This document shows, piece after piece, positions 1-8,575 of a DNA stretch of 26,071 nt. Each line of letters starts with the position of its first letter. Position 1 is the first letter of the stretch. The DNA is from Elysia marginata (taxonomy: Eukaryota; Mollusca; Gastropoda; Plakobranchidae), in the NCBI GenBank assembly GCA_019649035.1, contig BMAT01006109.1:15438-41508 (forward strand), given 5' to 3'. A program made the translations under genes and the position numbers. Under the pieces are notes generated by a model, which had not been told where the DNA came from, made no database searches, and saw nothing but the letters and a program-made list of their open reading frames with translations.

Positions 1-32
1 AAGTCACGGTGTGACCGTTCATCCCGATGCTG
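1..32 (+). CDS. TMEM26: Possible 3' end of the preceding TMEM26-like exon
   Basis: The exon starting at 125 needs two bases of a split codon from upstream. Two weak donors would supply them in the same open frame: GT after base 8 (giving an Arg codon) and GT after base 32 (giving a Trp codon, TG|G). A Trp before Phe at this place is what I remember from vertebrate TMEM26, so the second is slightly preferred. Neither donor is close to consensus, and the true exon could end before the window. Confidence 0.25.
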
Positions 33-3000
33 GTGTGGTTCTACTTTTACCGTGGCTGCCAAAAAATGTCATCACATGGTCATGAAATTAACTTCTAACC
101 TTGTTCCTTGTCTTTCCATGTTAGGTTTTGCCCCAGCGTGTTCATCTACCTGCTGTGTATTGTACCGACTATCTGGTTCATGGAACTTCACGAGCTTGAG
201 AATCGGATTCGTGAACGGTTAACCGCCACAACCACCGTTACACCGGACTCGAGTGCGGGCACCGCTACCGGTTATAACATCAGCAATGGCAGCACCAACA
301 GCAGCAGCGTTATCGCCATCAACAACAGCAGTACCACTAGCACTAGCTGCCCGTGTGGTAGCGGTGGCGGCAGCCGCGGCCCAGCCAACTCTTACGGCAG
401 CACTGAGAGGAAGCCAAACATGACAATAAAGGCAATCCTAGGGGTGGGTATAGGGCTTCTAGAATGTTGCTTTGTTTACTACATTCCAATGCACTGTCTC
501 CGTTTGAAAGGATGACCACGTTATGTGTCTAAAAGATTCACATATCCTATGACGTATAGCAAAATTTTCCATAGGATATTCCCGGAAACTTGTTGTAACA
601 GAGAACCTTGGTTGGCTATGTGCCATCCTCGACGCAACCGGGAGTAAATTCACTTCTCAAAAGAGCTTCATCAAAGCACTTGTTATTTTCACTCATTTAC
701 CTTGAAGTACCCAACGGGAAATTAATGCCATATCTTTAAGTTCCATAACATTTGGTTATACTCGCATGCTTTTTTTCTAAACTAGGTTACCGTAACTGAA
801 GAATTCAACATTTTATTGCGTTACTGTTTGTCATGATTCATTACAACATCACTACTGAAAGCCTGATCAGCTTGTTATGTTAGTAAAAAAAAAAGAAAGA
901 CCTCAGATCTTTCAGTGATAAGCGCTGGTATAACACTGTAAAAATTGATTCTAAGAAACAATAATTTAAGGATAAGATTAAGACTCGCTTACATTTTATC
1001 GGGAAGATCCAAATCGCACTAGAGGCAACCACTACATTTTAAATCCGGAAGCACACCAAAACTCAGCCATATAAACAAACACAGAGAACAAACGATAACA
1101 TTCAATGTATGCCTTGTGTAACTTATAGATCTAGAGATCAGAATAAATAGTGGAGGCTGCCACTGCCCTATCAAATGATTGAAAGACTTTAAAGGTATGA
1201 AATTAGCAATGGAGAGAAGTAGACCTTAAAAAGGACATGCCCGAAATGGTTGCCTTTGGTACGATTTGGATCTTCAAGTTCAAGTAAGCGAATCGCTTAG
1301 AGAGGCTAAGCCAGGACCTTCGCTATGAAACTCCTTTTAGAGGAGTCTAATGGCGACATGGTATAAAATATGTTTCTCTAAGTGGCAAGGCGGTGGGTGC
1401 CCAAACAACTATAAGTCGAAGGTTCGAATCATACTAAAGGCAGACATTTCGGGCATTTCCACTTAAAAGCCTACATCTCTCCACTGCTAATTACATACTT
1501 TTAAAGTCTTTCAGTCATCTTTCAGGCATTTTAACTTAAAGCCTACTTTTATTCACTGCTAAATTCCTATTGTGAAATCTTTCAATCGTTAAAATATTTG
1601 GTAATTATGTTAGAGTTCCGTGCTCTTTGAGCTTTCATTTCACATGGCTTGCCGGAAAATCTTTAAAGAGTATTTTGAGAGTTTTCATCATCCAGATAGC
1701 TCACTAACATTTTCATGATATGGTCCGTCGATCCCCCTTTTTAAATGTATCCGCTTATCCACCCCGTCACATTGCAGCTAGAATTTGAGATCAAGGTGGA
1801 CCTGGACTCAGACGAATGGATTAGAACTCTGGAGCAGATTCTGCTGCTCATCCTCATCCTCGGCCGCTGGTTCCTGCCGAAAGGGAAACTCACGCACGAC
1901 CAGCTGTCTCAACTGTTGCTTGTCTACATCGGCACGGCGGCGGATATTGTTGAGTTCTTTGAGGCATTTAAAGAAGAACGGGTAAGGTGAAAGGTCACGA
2001 TTGCCCAATAGAGAGGTAAAGACTTCACCTTTATACCTTAGATTAACCGTGCCGGTACTAACATGGGTAGAAGAGATGCTGTGATTTGTGTAAAAAGTAT
2101 GAAAGGAAGACGAGTAAGATTTAATATAGATGTACATAAAATGAAATCGATAAGGAAGTTTTAAAGAAAGCAAACAGAGAGGGCTCATTCACAATTAAGG
2201 TAATGAAAAAGGCAGATAATAAATTGTTTGATTATGTAATTAGACTCCAGGAAGTTGAACGCATAGCTGCCATAGGAATGCAAGTAAAGGGGGGGGGATG
2301 TAGTAGACAAGAGGAAAGGTAATGGGCGGTGTAACGGCTTGTCTGAAAATGAAAAGAGTAACAGTTGTGTTTACAGTGGCGAAATGAGTCTTTAAATAAA
2401 TAGTTTTGAAAGTCAGCATCGCCAACTGTATGAGGCAAGGGAATAAATAGAATTGAGCATAAAAGAGTATCGGTGTTTTATTTGTTTTTTCATACTCATC
2501 TTCGTTTACTATTATTGTAGAGTATTGTTATTTTTATTACTAATGAAATCACTCTAACAGTATAGACATCATAGAGTAAATGTAATAAAAATGATATTTT
2601 TTTTTATTTAAAGTTTAAAAAATTCAATTGCTGTAGTATTGTGATATAATCTTGGGCAGGTAACTGAATCCAAGAGTCCTATCACCGATGTCTTATCTCC
2701 CACAAAATTTGTTAGCATCTTTCTTATATGTCATTACTTTGATTCCATCGTCAGGTCCGCTATGATCGCATTCTATGCACTGTGATTCTGGGTATATGGT
2801 CTCTGAGCCTCATCCAGTTCTCGCTGGTTCTCACCGCTTCTCGTGCCCGGCGAGACCGCACAGGATTAGTTCCGGTGCCGCATTCTAAAAGCGTAGCTGA
2901 CACTTGCTGTAACCCGGATGTTTACGGCATCCTTATCTCCATCTGCCTGCAGGTAATATCGTTAAACTGTACACGATATAGATTCCAGCCATCATGCTGA

Positions 3001-4630
3001 GTCTGAAAGAAGGATCATCTAGGCCAGTTTGTTGTAGTATGAACGCAACAGCAGTGACCCACGCAAAAACTATTTAAAATAGCTATGCAAGTTCTTAATC
3101 AGTATGTTTTACAATATGGTAACCTTGGAAGAATCGATAAGCTTTGATAACAATTTATTTTTGTTTTCTGGTCACGTTTATTTTTCTGAGTCACTATTTT
3201 TGCCTGGGCCGCTAATTCTTACTGAGAGATCTAAACTTCTGGACTCATATTTGATTTTATTAGTTTAACTTCTGAGTTAGGCAAAATGCCACAGTAAATA
3301 GCAGAAATTGAAGAGTGTATTACACTAGGAGTTGACTGAAACAATCAGACACACTAAACAAGGGGTAAAGGATAGATCCAATCAGAAGAAGTTGATAGAA
3401 ATGTACAAAAACGCAAAACAAAAATAGCGAAATAAAGAGAAGGGACAAGGAATGCCAGGAACCAAGTGGGAAGGCTCTCGCTGGAAAGAAATATAGATAG
3501 ATTGAGGAAGCAAGATAATGACCGGACATACACATTGTGAGAACACAGACAGAGCTTTAAGATTGAGAGAGAGTGAAGGAAAAGGTACATTGCAGTGTAA
3601 GAATTCATGTTTCACGTCTGAAATGATTATTTGTACACTTTCTACTCTTTAATCCCCAGAAAGCCAACTATGGAAAAAATCAAATTTTTTTCTAATAACA
3701 AATCATTTGTTTTAAGTTTTAAGTTCATATTTTTACATTTTTATAATGAAGTTTGGCTTTCTTCTAAAAAAATGGTTAAACTTTATCATGAAGCATAAAA
3801 TACCCATTATTACACATTATGAATTTAAAAAATGAGGACAAGTCATGGAATTTCTACCGAATTGTCCAAAATGGTTGGCCTTCTGTTTTAAAATGAGTTC
3901 CCTTTCTCTCTCTCCTCAGGATCTTCCTTTTTTAGTTCTGCGCCTCCTGCTGATCTTCAAGTACAACGTTGTGAGCTACACCAACATGTTCTTCACCTGC
4001 AAGAACACCATCGTCATCATCCTGCTTATCTACCGTCTTATCGTCGTCCACATGGAGCGTAGGCGTCTGGCTAAACAAGAGAAAGAGGAGACGGCCTCTG
4101 CCGCGAGGATTAGCATGCTTATCCAGGGTAGAAGTTATCACGCCAGCACCCCGGCCTTATTCGAACCAGGCGTGCGTCGTGGCATTGGCACTGGATACAT
4201 CAACGGGGGTCACGTTCTCAAGGTCACCGGATACGGAAGTGGGCAGCAGTTTCTGGGTGGCGTTGGTGGCGGGAGTCAAACGACAAGCGAAGGAGGTCGA
4301 GGCTTCGTGATAGGAGAGGGCGGGACAATCGGCAGAGGGGGCGGTCTTATCGGTGCTGACAGGGAGACTGGGGGATATCGCGGGGTCAGTTCTCTGTCGC
4401 TGAGCAAGCCCAACGGCGACAGTTTCCTGAGAGTTACGCCGCTTAGTTCCCCGCGACAACCGGAAGACAATGGGATACCCGGGCAACCCCGAGGTTGTAA
4501 GGTCGGAAGTGCGGGGCAGAAACAGTGCAGCAACAATAACTACGACGTAAGGGCCAACACTACCACACGTACGTACAAGAACAACTCCTATAGCAGCATT
4601 AACGCTGATGACAGAAATTCACCAGTTTGA
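1..4630 (+). CDS. TMEM26: TMEM26-like multi-pass membrane protein, spliced, 5'-incomplete (span)
   Basis: The exons 125-443, 1778-1981, 2755-2952 and 3920-4630 join into one frame of 476 residues ending at TGA 4628-4630; the start lies before the window. Numbering from the first Phe of the first confident exon, hydrophobic segments lie near residues 4-20, 124-138, 142-156, 180-197, 228-252 and 265-281. The strongest family signals are the segment LILGRWFLPKGKLTHDQLSQ followed by GTAADIVEF, and the pair FLVLRLLLI / CKNTIVIILLIYRL. Both match my memory of vertebrate TMEM26, a poorly characterised multi-pass membrane protein with no established biochemical activity. Two parts are unusual: an Asn/Ser/Thr-rich loop in the first exon and a Gly-rich tail of about 190 residues after the last membrane segment. 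The protein is longer than human TMEM26 (about 370 residues). Family assignment is by eye; a related TMEM26-family paralogue is the main alternative. Confidence 0.82.
125..443 (+). CDS. TMEM26: TMEM26-like exon: membrane segment plus sequon-rich loop
   Basis: The acceptor is a pyrimidine-rich tract ending in TTAG at 121-124. The first base completes a codon, then 106 codons follow. The exon opens with the hydrophobic segment VFIYLLCIVPTIWFMEL, which resembles the family's IFLYLISIVPSLWLLEL-type segment. After it comes a low-complexity loop with several N-X-S/T sequons (NIS, NGS, NSS, NNS, NMT) and a short CPCGSGGGS stretch. The donor is placed at GGG|GTGGGT (444) because it is the GT that leaves phase 0, as the next exon requires. 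The open frame runs on to 515, but that tail does not resemble the family. Start is well supported; the donor is less certain. Confidence 0.72.
444..1777 (+). other. Intron of the TMEM26-like gene
   Basis: Inferred intron of about 1.3 kb, AT-rich and without a plausible exon on either strand. It contains the inverted-arm repeat element at 1175-1592, listed separately, and a poly-A run near 885. Nothing else was recognised. Confidence 0.65.
1175..1592. mobile_element. Non-autonomous inverted-arm element with a tRNA-like core and a third arm copy
   Basis: The stretch 1175-1254 is an imperfect inverted repeat of 1439-1518, with arms of about 80 bases. Shared blocks include TGAAAGACTTTAAA, AATTAGCA-TGGAGAGA and ATGCCCGAAAT on the left, found as their complements on the right. 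A more diverged direct copy of the right arm follows at 1519-1592. The spacer between the arms holds a tRNA-promoter-like stretch, with TGGCAAGGCGG near 1383 (A-box-like) and GGTTCGAATCA at 1421-1431 (close to the pol III B box). This looks like a MITE or fold-back element that captured or contains a tRNA-derived piece. No coding capacity is present. Confidence 0.6.
1778..1981 (+). CDS. TMEM26: TMEM26-like exon: conserved membrane core
   Basis: The acceptor is CACATTGCAG ending at 1777 and the donor is CGG|GTAAGG. The exon has 68 codons in phase 0 at both ends. It carries the most diagnostic part of the protein: a hydrophobic run rich in Leu/Ile, then GRWFLPKG, THDQLSQLLL and GTAADIVEF. Each has a close counterpart in my recollection of human TMEM26 (GRWLLPIG, TRDQLSQLLL, GTAADILEF). 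The exon ends in a charged stretch before the next membrane segment. Confidence 0.92.
1982..2754 (+). other. Intron of the TMEM26-like gene
   Basis: Inferred intron of 773 bases, AT-rich, with no recognised element. Open frames on the opposite strand here are chance products. Confidence 0.8.
2755..2952 (+). CDS. TMEM26: TMEM26-like exon: two membrane segments
   Basis: The acceptor is CATCGTCAG ending at 2754 and the donor is CTGCAG|GTAATA. The exon has 66 codons, phase 0 to phase 0. It contains the hydrophobic run ILCTVILGIWSLSLIQF, which corresponds to the family's ALVYAILVIWTWSMLQF-type segment. A basic loop (SRARRDR) with two Cys follows, and the exon ends in DVYGILISICLQ at the start of the next membrane segment. 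Confidence 0.88.
2953..3919 (+). other. Intron of the TMEM26-like gene
   Basis: Inferred intron of 967 bases ending in a good polypyrimidine tract (CTTTCTCTCTCTCCTCAG). The region 3320-3615 is purine-rich and gives long pyrimidine-coded frames on the opposite strand. I see no feature in it. Confidence 0.8.
3920..4630 (+). CDS. TMEM26: TMEM26-like terminal coding exon with Gly-rich tail
   Basis: The acceptor is TCTCCTCAG ending at 3919. The exon has 236 codons plus TGA. Residues 1-45 of the exon finish the membrane domain (FLVLRLLLI, then CKNTIVIILLIYRLIVV). A basic/acidic juxtamembrane stretch follows (MERRRLAKQEKEE). The remaining roughly 170 residues are low-complexity and probably disordered, rich in Gly, Ser, Arg and later Asn, with GGVGGGS and GEGGTIGRGGG repeats. 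This tail is much longer than the vertebrate one I remember. GC content is clearly higher than in the flanking introns, which supports coding. No domain was recognised in the tail. Confidence 0.9.
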   Translation, partial: DLPFLVLRLLLIFKYNVVSYTNMFFTCKNTIVIILLIYRLIVVHMERRRLAKQEKEETASAARISMLIQGRSYHASTPALFEPGVRRGIGTGYINGGHVLKVTGYGSGQQFLGGVGGGSQTTSEGGRGFVIGEGGTIGRGGGLIGADRETGGYRGVSSLSLSKPNGDSFLRVTPLSSPRQPEDNGIPGQPRGCKVGSAGQKQCSNNNYDVRANTTTRTYKNNSYSSINADDRNSPV

Positions 4631-4670
4631 CCTAAGGGATAGATCATTACGAAAAACTGCGAAAAAAAAT

Positions 4671-4676
4671 AATAAA
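4671..4676 (+). promoter_or_regulatory. Candidate poly(A) signal AATAAA of the TMEM26-like gene
   Basis: A canonical AATAAA hexamer lies 41 bases after the stop codon. The short 3' UTR this implies is possible, but the real cleavage site may be further downstream. Confidence 0.35.
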
Positions 4677-4946
4677 TGAAATTTGCCGAGCAAATTTAGC
4701 ATTCAATTGATGGAGCTCTTAAAGAAATGCGGAAATTTTGCGCAAACTGTGTGAAACGTCACCAATTTTCCAGATTACTAGAGAGGTTCTAAAAGATTAT
4801 GAGAATGCACGTGACAATTGGACTCCCTGCACAGTAAATTGTGCGGTATCACAGACACAACTTATGAAAGTTCTTTGTCTAACGCAGAACAGCGACGGTC
4901 AAACAATTAACCTTTAGGAAGTCATGGAATGAAGAATACTATACTC

Positions 4947-4949
<3 letters not shown>

Positions 4950-4994
<45 letters not shown>

Positions 4995-4995
4995 T

Positions 4996-5040
<45 letters not shown>
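4950..5040. repeat. (CT)n microsatellite
   Basis: About 90 bases of nearly pure CT dinucleotides with a few interrupting T runs (TTTCT). The Ser/Leu open frames across it are artefacts of the repeat. Confidence 0.95.
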
Positions 5041-5239
5041 CCCAACCCGATTTGTCATGTATTGTGGAACAGATAATAATATTATCAGCTGATGCTCGAC
5101 GACCAACAAAGTACGTGACATTGGATTACCTTTTTCCTTCAATGTTTTCTTCGCACAATGTGGTTGTAACCATGGAACCGATTTTGAAGTCTTGATGTGT
5201 CAACGTGAATCATTAGTTTGATGCACTAACATCCACGCC

Positions 5240-5580
5240 AACTGTGATTTTGTATGTTGCATGGACCACTGACCCCCACACTTTCTACGATTTTGAAAGA
5301 GACGGTTGGCTTACCATTTTAAAGCACGCACATTCTCGGGCGCAGGTTTCGTCTGAGGCTCCTGTTTGTTTTTGTGATGTGACCAACCAAGGACCATTGA
5401 TTTGCAACCAGCACGAACAATACCAAGGATGAAGTTATGCCGTCTAGATACAGCTGGATTTGAACGCGCAATCCCAGTTTGGCCCTCTTTTCCTCAGATA
5501 AAAGGGCGAACTTTAACTTTTAATCTCGTTATAGTTGACTGGGACGTTAAAATTCAACCAATCAAACCAAACCAATTTCG
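5240..5580 (-). repeat. Probable old dispersed repeat, unclassified, likely reverse orientation
   Basis: The sequence is richer in GC than its surroundings. Read on the - strand it begins with a TTGGTT-rich run followed by TTTTAACGTCCCAGTCAAC. It then carries GCGCGTTCAAATCCAGC near 5453-5469, which resembles a pol III B box (GGTTCAAATCC). From memory, TTGGTT runs followed by TTTTAACGTC and a mutated tRNA-like box occur in mollusc interspersed repeats. No target-site duplication was found and the borders are approximate. Confidence 0.3.
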
Positions 5581-7510
5581 TTATAATGTCATTATATGCA
5601 ATCTAGTCAACGACATTTTTTGTTTAAAAGGCTCGATTTCTCGACAGTTTTATTGTGACGTTTTAAGTAAGAGCAGAACAAAAATATTAAGCGCTCTTTT
5701 TATGATGCATAGCGTAACTGAATTCTTCGTCGAATGTATACGGATATTATCTTATTTCCTTTTTGTATAGTTGGCAGTGTAGTTTACTCTATGACTGTAT
5801 TTTTAATTCGTTATGTTCCCCAGTTTATTAAAACATCATAAAACTATGTAGGTCTCTACACAAGCCATTTAATGTGAAAGATAATCCCAAACTGTGATAT
5901 TGCCGACCTAGAACAAATAGTATTACATTATGGCGCCAAGCTAAATAAGGTGCTCTAGCTCTCCATCAAAAATTCCATGCGTGCTTTCTTTGGTTGACAT
6001 ATTGAAGGCTAGATCTAGTTTGAACTGTACGACCTTGCAACTCTATAGTTAATGCATTTTAATTTTAAAGATACAACCATGGGTAAACTATGCTTGTAAC
6101 TTTTTACTCTTAAACTAGAGTTACTATATCATCTCATAACAAAATGACTAAAGTGCACAATTTTCCTACTTACTATCTAGCTAATTATTTTTATAGTTGT
6201 AGACTTACATAGTCTTTGTAAAATGCTTTGATTGCGTATGTATGTGCAATTTATTGTCAAACAAAATTAATATACACCGTATTTTGAGTAAAAGCGAAAT
6301 TAGAGCATTTTTTCGTTGTTCTGTCTCAAAGGCTAATTATATTCTAGTTGTGAGTCTATATTGAGGGATTACCTGTAATAAGAATTGAACATTTCAAGGT
6401 AATTATTAAAGTAAATTTTGATACTCTTACAAACACTGCATCCAATAAATGTTTCAAAGCTTTTTAGAGCATTATTTTAAGGCTTTTAAAAGTCAATTTA
6501 CAATACTGCGGGTTTGTTTGTTTTTTCAAATCCAAGCGGCCATCTTTTGCATTCGTTTGAGATATTCTTTCAAGGAGCGTTCAGCGTTGTTACACACCTA
6601 GAAATATATTCTGTATACCTAAATTTGCTATTTTCATCGTCTTTATCATGGAAATCCTTACATATTGTAAACTTATATTTTCATCGCTTTGGGTGTTCAA
6701 CCTTTTTTTTTTACCACAAATACAAAGCTTTGATATTGTTGGTGGTTTTTTTTTTTATATCGATAATGTTTTTTACCATGCATTAATTTAATTTTATCGA
6801 GAATTGCGACAGCAACACTGATAAAATCCAGCCGCCATGCAACAAGTGTATACAAAAAATTGTCATTTTTCTCCTTCAATAAAGAAGTTTATTTTGTAGG
6901 TGTTATAATGTGTAGACCTACAATTATAATCGCTGATCTGAAAAAAAAAATTTTTTTATCGTTGTTGAGTTTGCCTCCAAGTGAGATTTCTGAACTTGTT
7001 CTCGGTTTTATGCTAAATTTATAATTGACATGTCAAGTCTACAGTTTACAGGACTGACCTTCATATCGCTGTTGTTCAACAGCACAAGAGCAGATTAAAT
7101 AAAATAACCAGATATAAAACATATTGATAAAAAATATTTCAAACAAATGGGAGATCTCAGTACAGTTTGGTGCATCCAAATTTTATGCAACAGAGGTCGC
7201 GTAATAGAACTAGATCTATCTACTGTATTTTCAAAATTTACCTGATAGGGATATGGGAACAGAGTATGTTTGTAATTCACTGTAGGCGCCAATACAATTA
7301 TAGGTTTTCGCTTTGGTAAACACCTCCGACAAAATGGCTATTTCAGTTTTTTCATTTACACAAACGGTTTTGATTGGTCCTTGGCTAAATTTCTCTCATA
7401 CTAGCTATACTATCTTTGCTTATACCGAGGCTGAATACAGAGAGAAACCCACGTTCATACTATGCTTTCGTTTTACTCATCCACACACTGAAGCATCTTG
7501 ATACAATAAT
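5581..7510. other. AT-rich intergenic spacer without recognised features
   Basis: About 1.9 kb of AT-rich DNA with homopolymer runs (for example near 6710, 6750 and 6940). Short open frames here have no domain-like composition. I see no gene or repeat that I can support. Confidence 0.7.
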
Positions 7511-7587
7511 CTGCCGTGCACAAACCAAGTGCAGTATCTCTCATATGGTTTACACTGCAGATATTGCACTTGGTTTGTCCCGGGCAG
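7511..7587. repeat. Imperfect hairpin (29-base arms, 19-base loop)
   Basis: Arm 7511-7539 is the reverse complement of arm 7559-7587, with four mismatches by eye. The strongest shared core is ACAAACCAAGTGCA. The loop is 7540-7558. It is compact enough to be a fold-back remnant, and a small structured RNA cannot be excluded. Confidence 0.75.
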
Positions 7588-8250
7588 AGTCATGTACATC
7601 AATCTCAAAGAGTCAAACTGATCTCGTTTTAATGAACCCCACGTCCAGCAAACACTACTCGGGTGTATTCAATATTCATTGAGAAACAGTCTTTTTAAAA
7701 TCTACTATGCCTCCATTTTAATTTTTTTAAATTGACACAGATTCTAATATCTTCGCACATTTTTTTTTTAATTTTAAGGATTTTTAAACGTATAAATGAC
7801 ATGTCTTGAAATGACAAAATATTTGTAACGACACTTGGCTCCCTTGGACTTGTCGCATGGCATTTTTAATGATTTTTTTTCAGCCTGTGCTTTAACAAAA
7901 CACGACATGAAACTATGTCATTTATATAGATCTATGTCTTTACCTGTAGTTAAACAAATTTGTATTCTTAAAGACTGTACTTTTTGGCTTCTGTATCTTG
8001 CATTGTTAGATGTGTGTAGTTACCGTTGCATATCCTCACTTTAACAGTTAGAAATCTATGCTTCTTTCATGCCCCGTGTCCTTCAACCGTTAATTTTCTC
8101 AAAAAATTTCTTTACGTTTGTTCTTGAGACTCTTTACCTTTATTTTGTTCAAGTCTGTTTTTTTTCATAATCATTACAAAAATAAATATGACCATCACCG
8201 ACCTCAACTACCACCACCATGCTTGTACCACCACCATCATCATAACTTGT
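7588..8250. other. AT-rich intergenic spacer
   Basis: AT-rich spacer with poly-T and poly-A runs. A short ACC/CAT-rich stretch at 8195-8245 leads into the SINE. No gene was recognised. Confidence 0.65.
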
Positions 8251-8575
8251 GGCTTCGTGGTCTAGTGGTAGACGCTCGGCTTTCGAATCGAGAGGTCCGG
8301 GGTCCGAGACCTGCTTTCGGCAGGTCAACGTTTAAACCTTGAGAAAGGCTATTTACACACATTTTCTTCGCCTCACACATGCGTTAACTGAGTAACCGAA
8401 TATAGGCAGTGAAAGATCTTGTCAGAATGCTAGAGTGATGCGCTTAACTAGCTGCTCCTCTGTGAGTCCAGAAGGTACTTTGGTTGGGAATGGGCTGTCG
8501 GGGAACCCATGTAAAGCGCTTAGAGCACATTAGTGGATAAGCACTATATAAAAACGCTCTTTAAAACGCTCTTTA
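8251..8575 (+). mobile_element. tRNA-derived SINE
   Basis: The head resembles a tRNA. GGCTTCGTGGTCTAGTGG at 8251 includes an A box (TGGTCTAGTGG), followed by an anticodon-like stem CTCGG/TCGAG and a degraded B box (GGTCCGAGACC). The body runs about 220 bases. It ends in GTAAAGCGCTTAGAGCAC and GGATAAGCACTATATAAA, which is the type of 3' end that many SINEs share with L2/CR1-clade LINEs (family knowledge). A short tandem tail of two ACGCTCTTTA-type units follows. The element is diverged and not active. Confidence 0.7.

Noticed and set aside
444-515. Continuation of the first TMEM26-like exon to the stop at 515
   Set aside because: The next exon needs phase 0 from an upstream donor, and the extra residues do not resemble the family. 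A truncated isoform from intron retention cannot be excluded.
1380-1435. A functional tRNA gene around GGTTCGAATCA
   Set aside because: No complete cloverleaf could be drawn, and the stretch sits between the inverted arms of a repeat element.
3320-3615. Three overlapping - strand open frames, 71-84 codons
   Set aside because: The interval is a purine-rich intron, so all - strand frames stay open. None resembles a protein family.
4929-5195. A Ser/Leu-rich open frame of 88 codons and its Arg/Glu-rich antisense
   Set aside because: Both are created by the (CT)n microsatellite.
8251-8322. A functional tRNA gene (A box and anticodon-like stem visible)
   Set aside because: The B box is degraded, no matching acceptor stem pairs at the right distance, and the sequence continues into a SINE body and tail.
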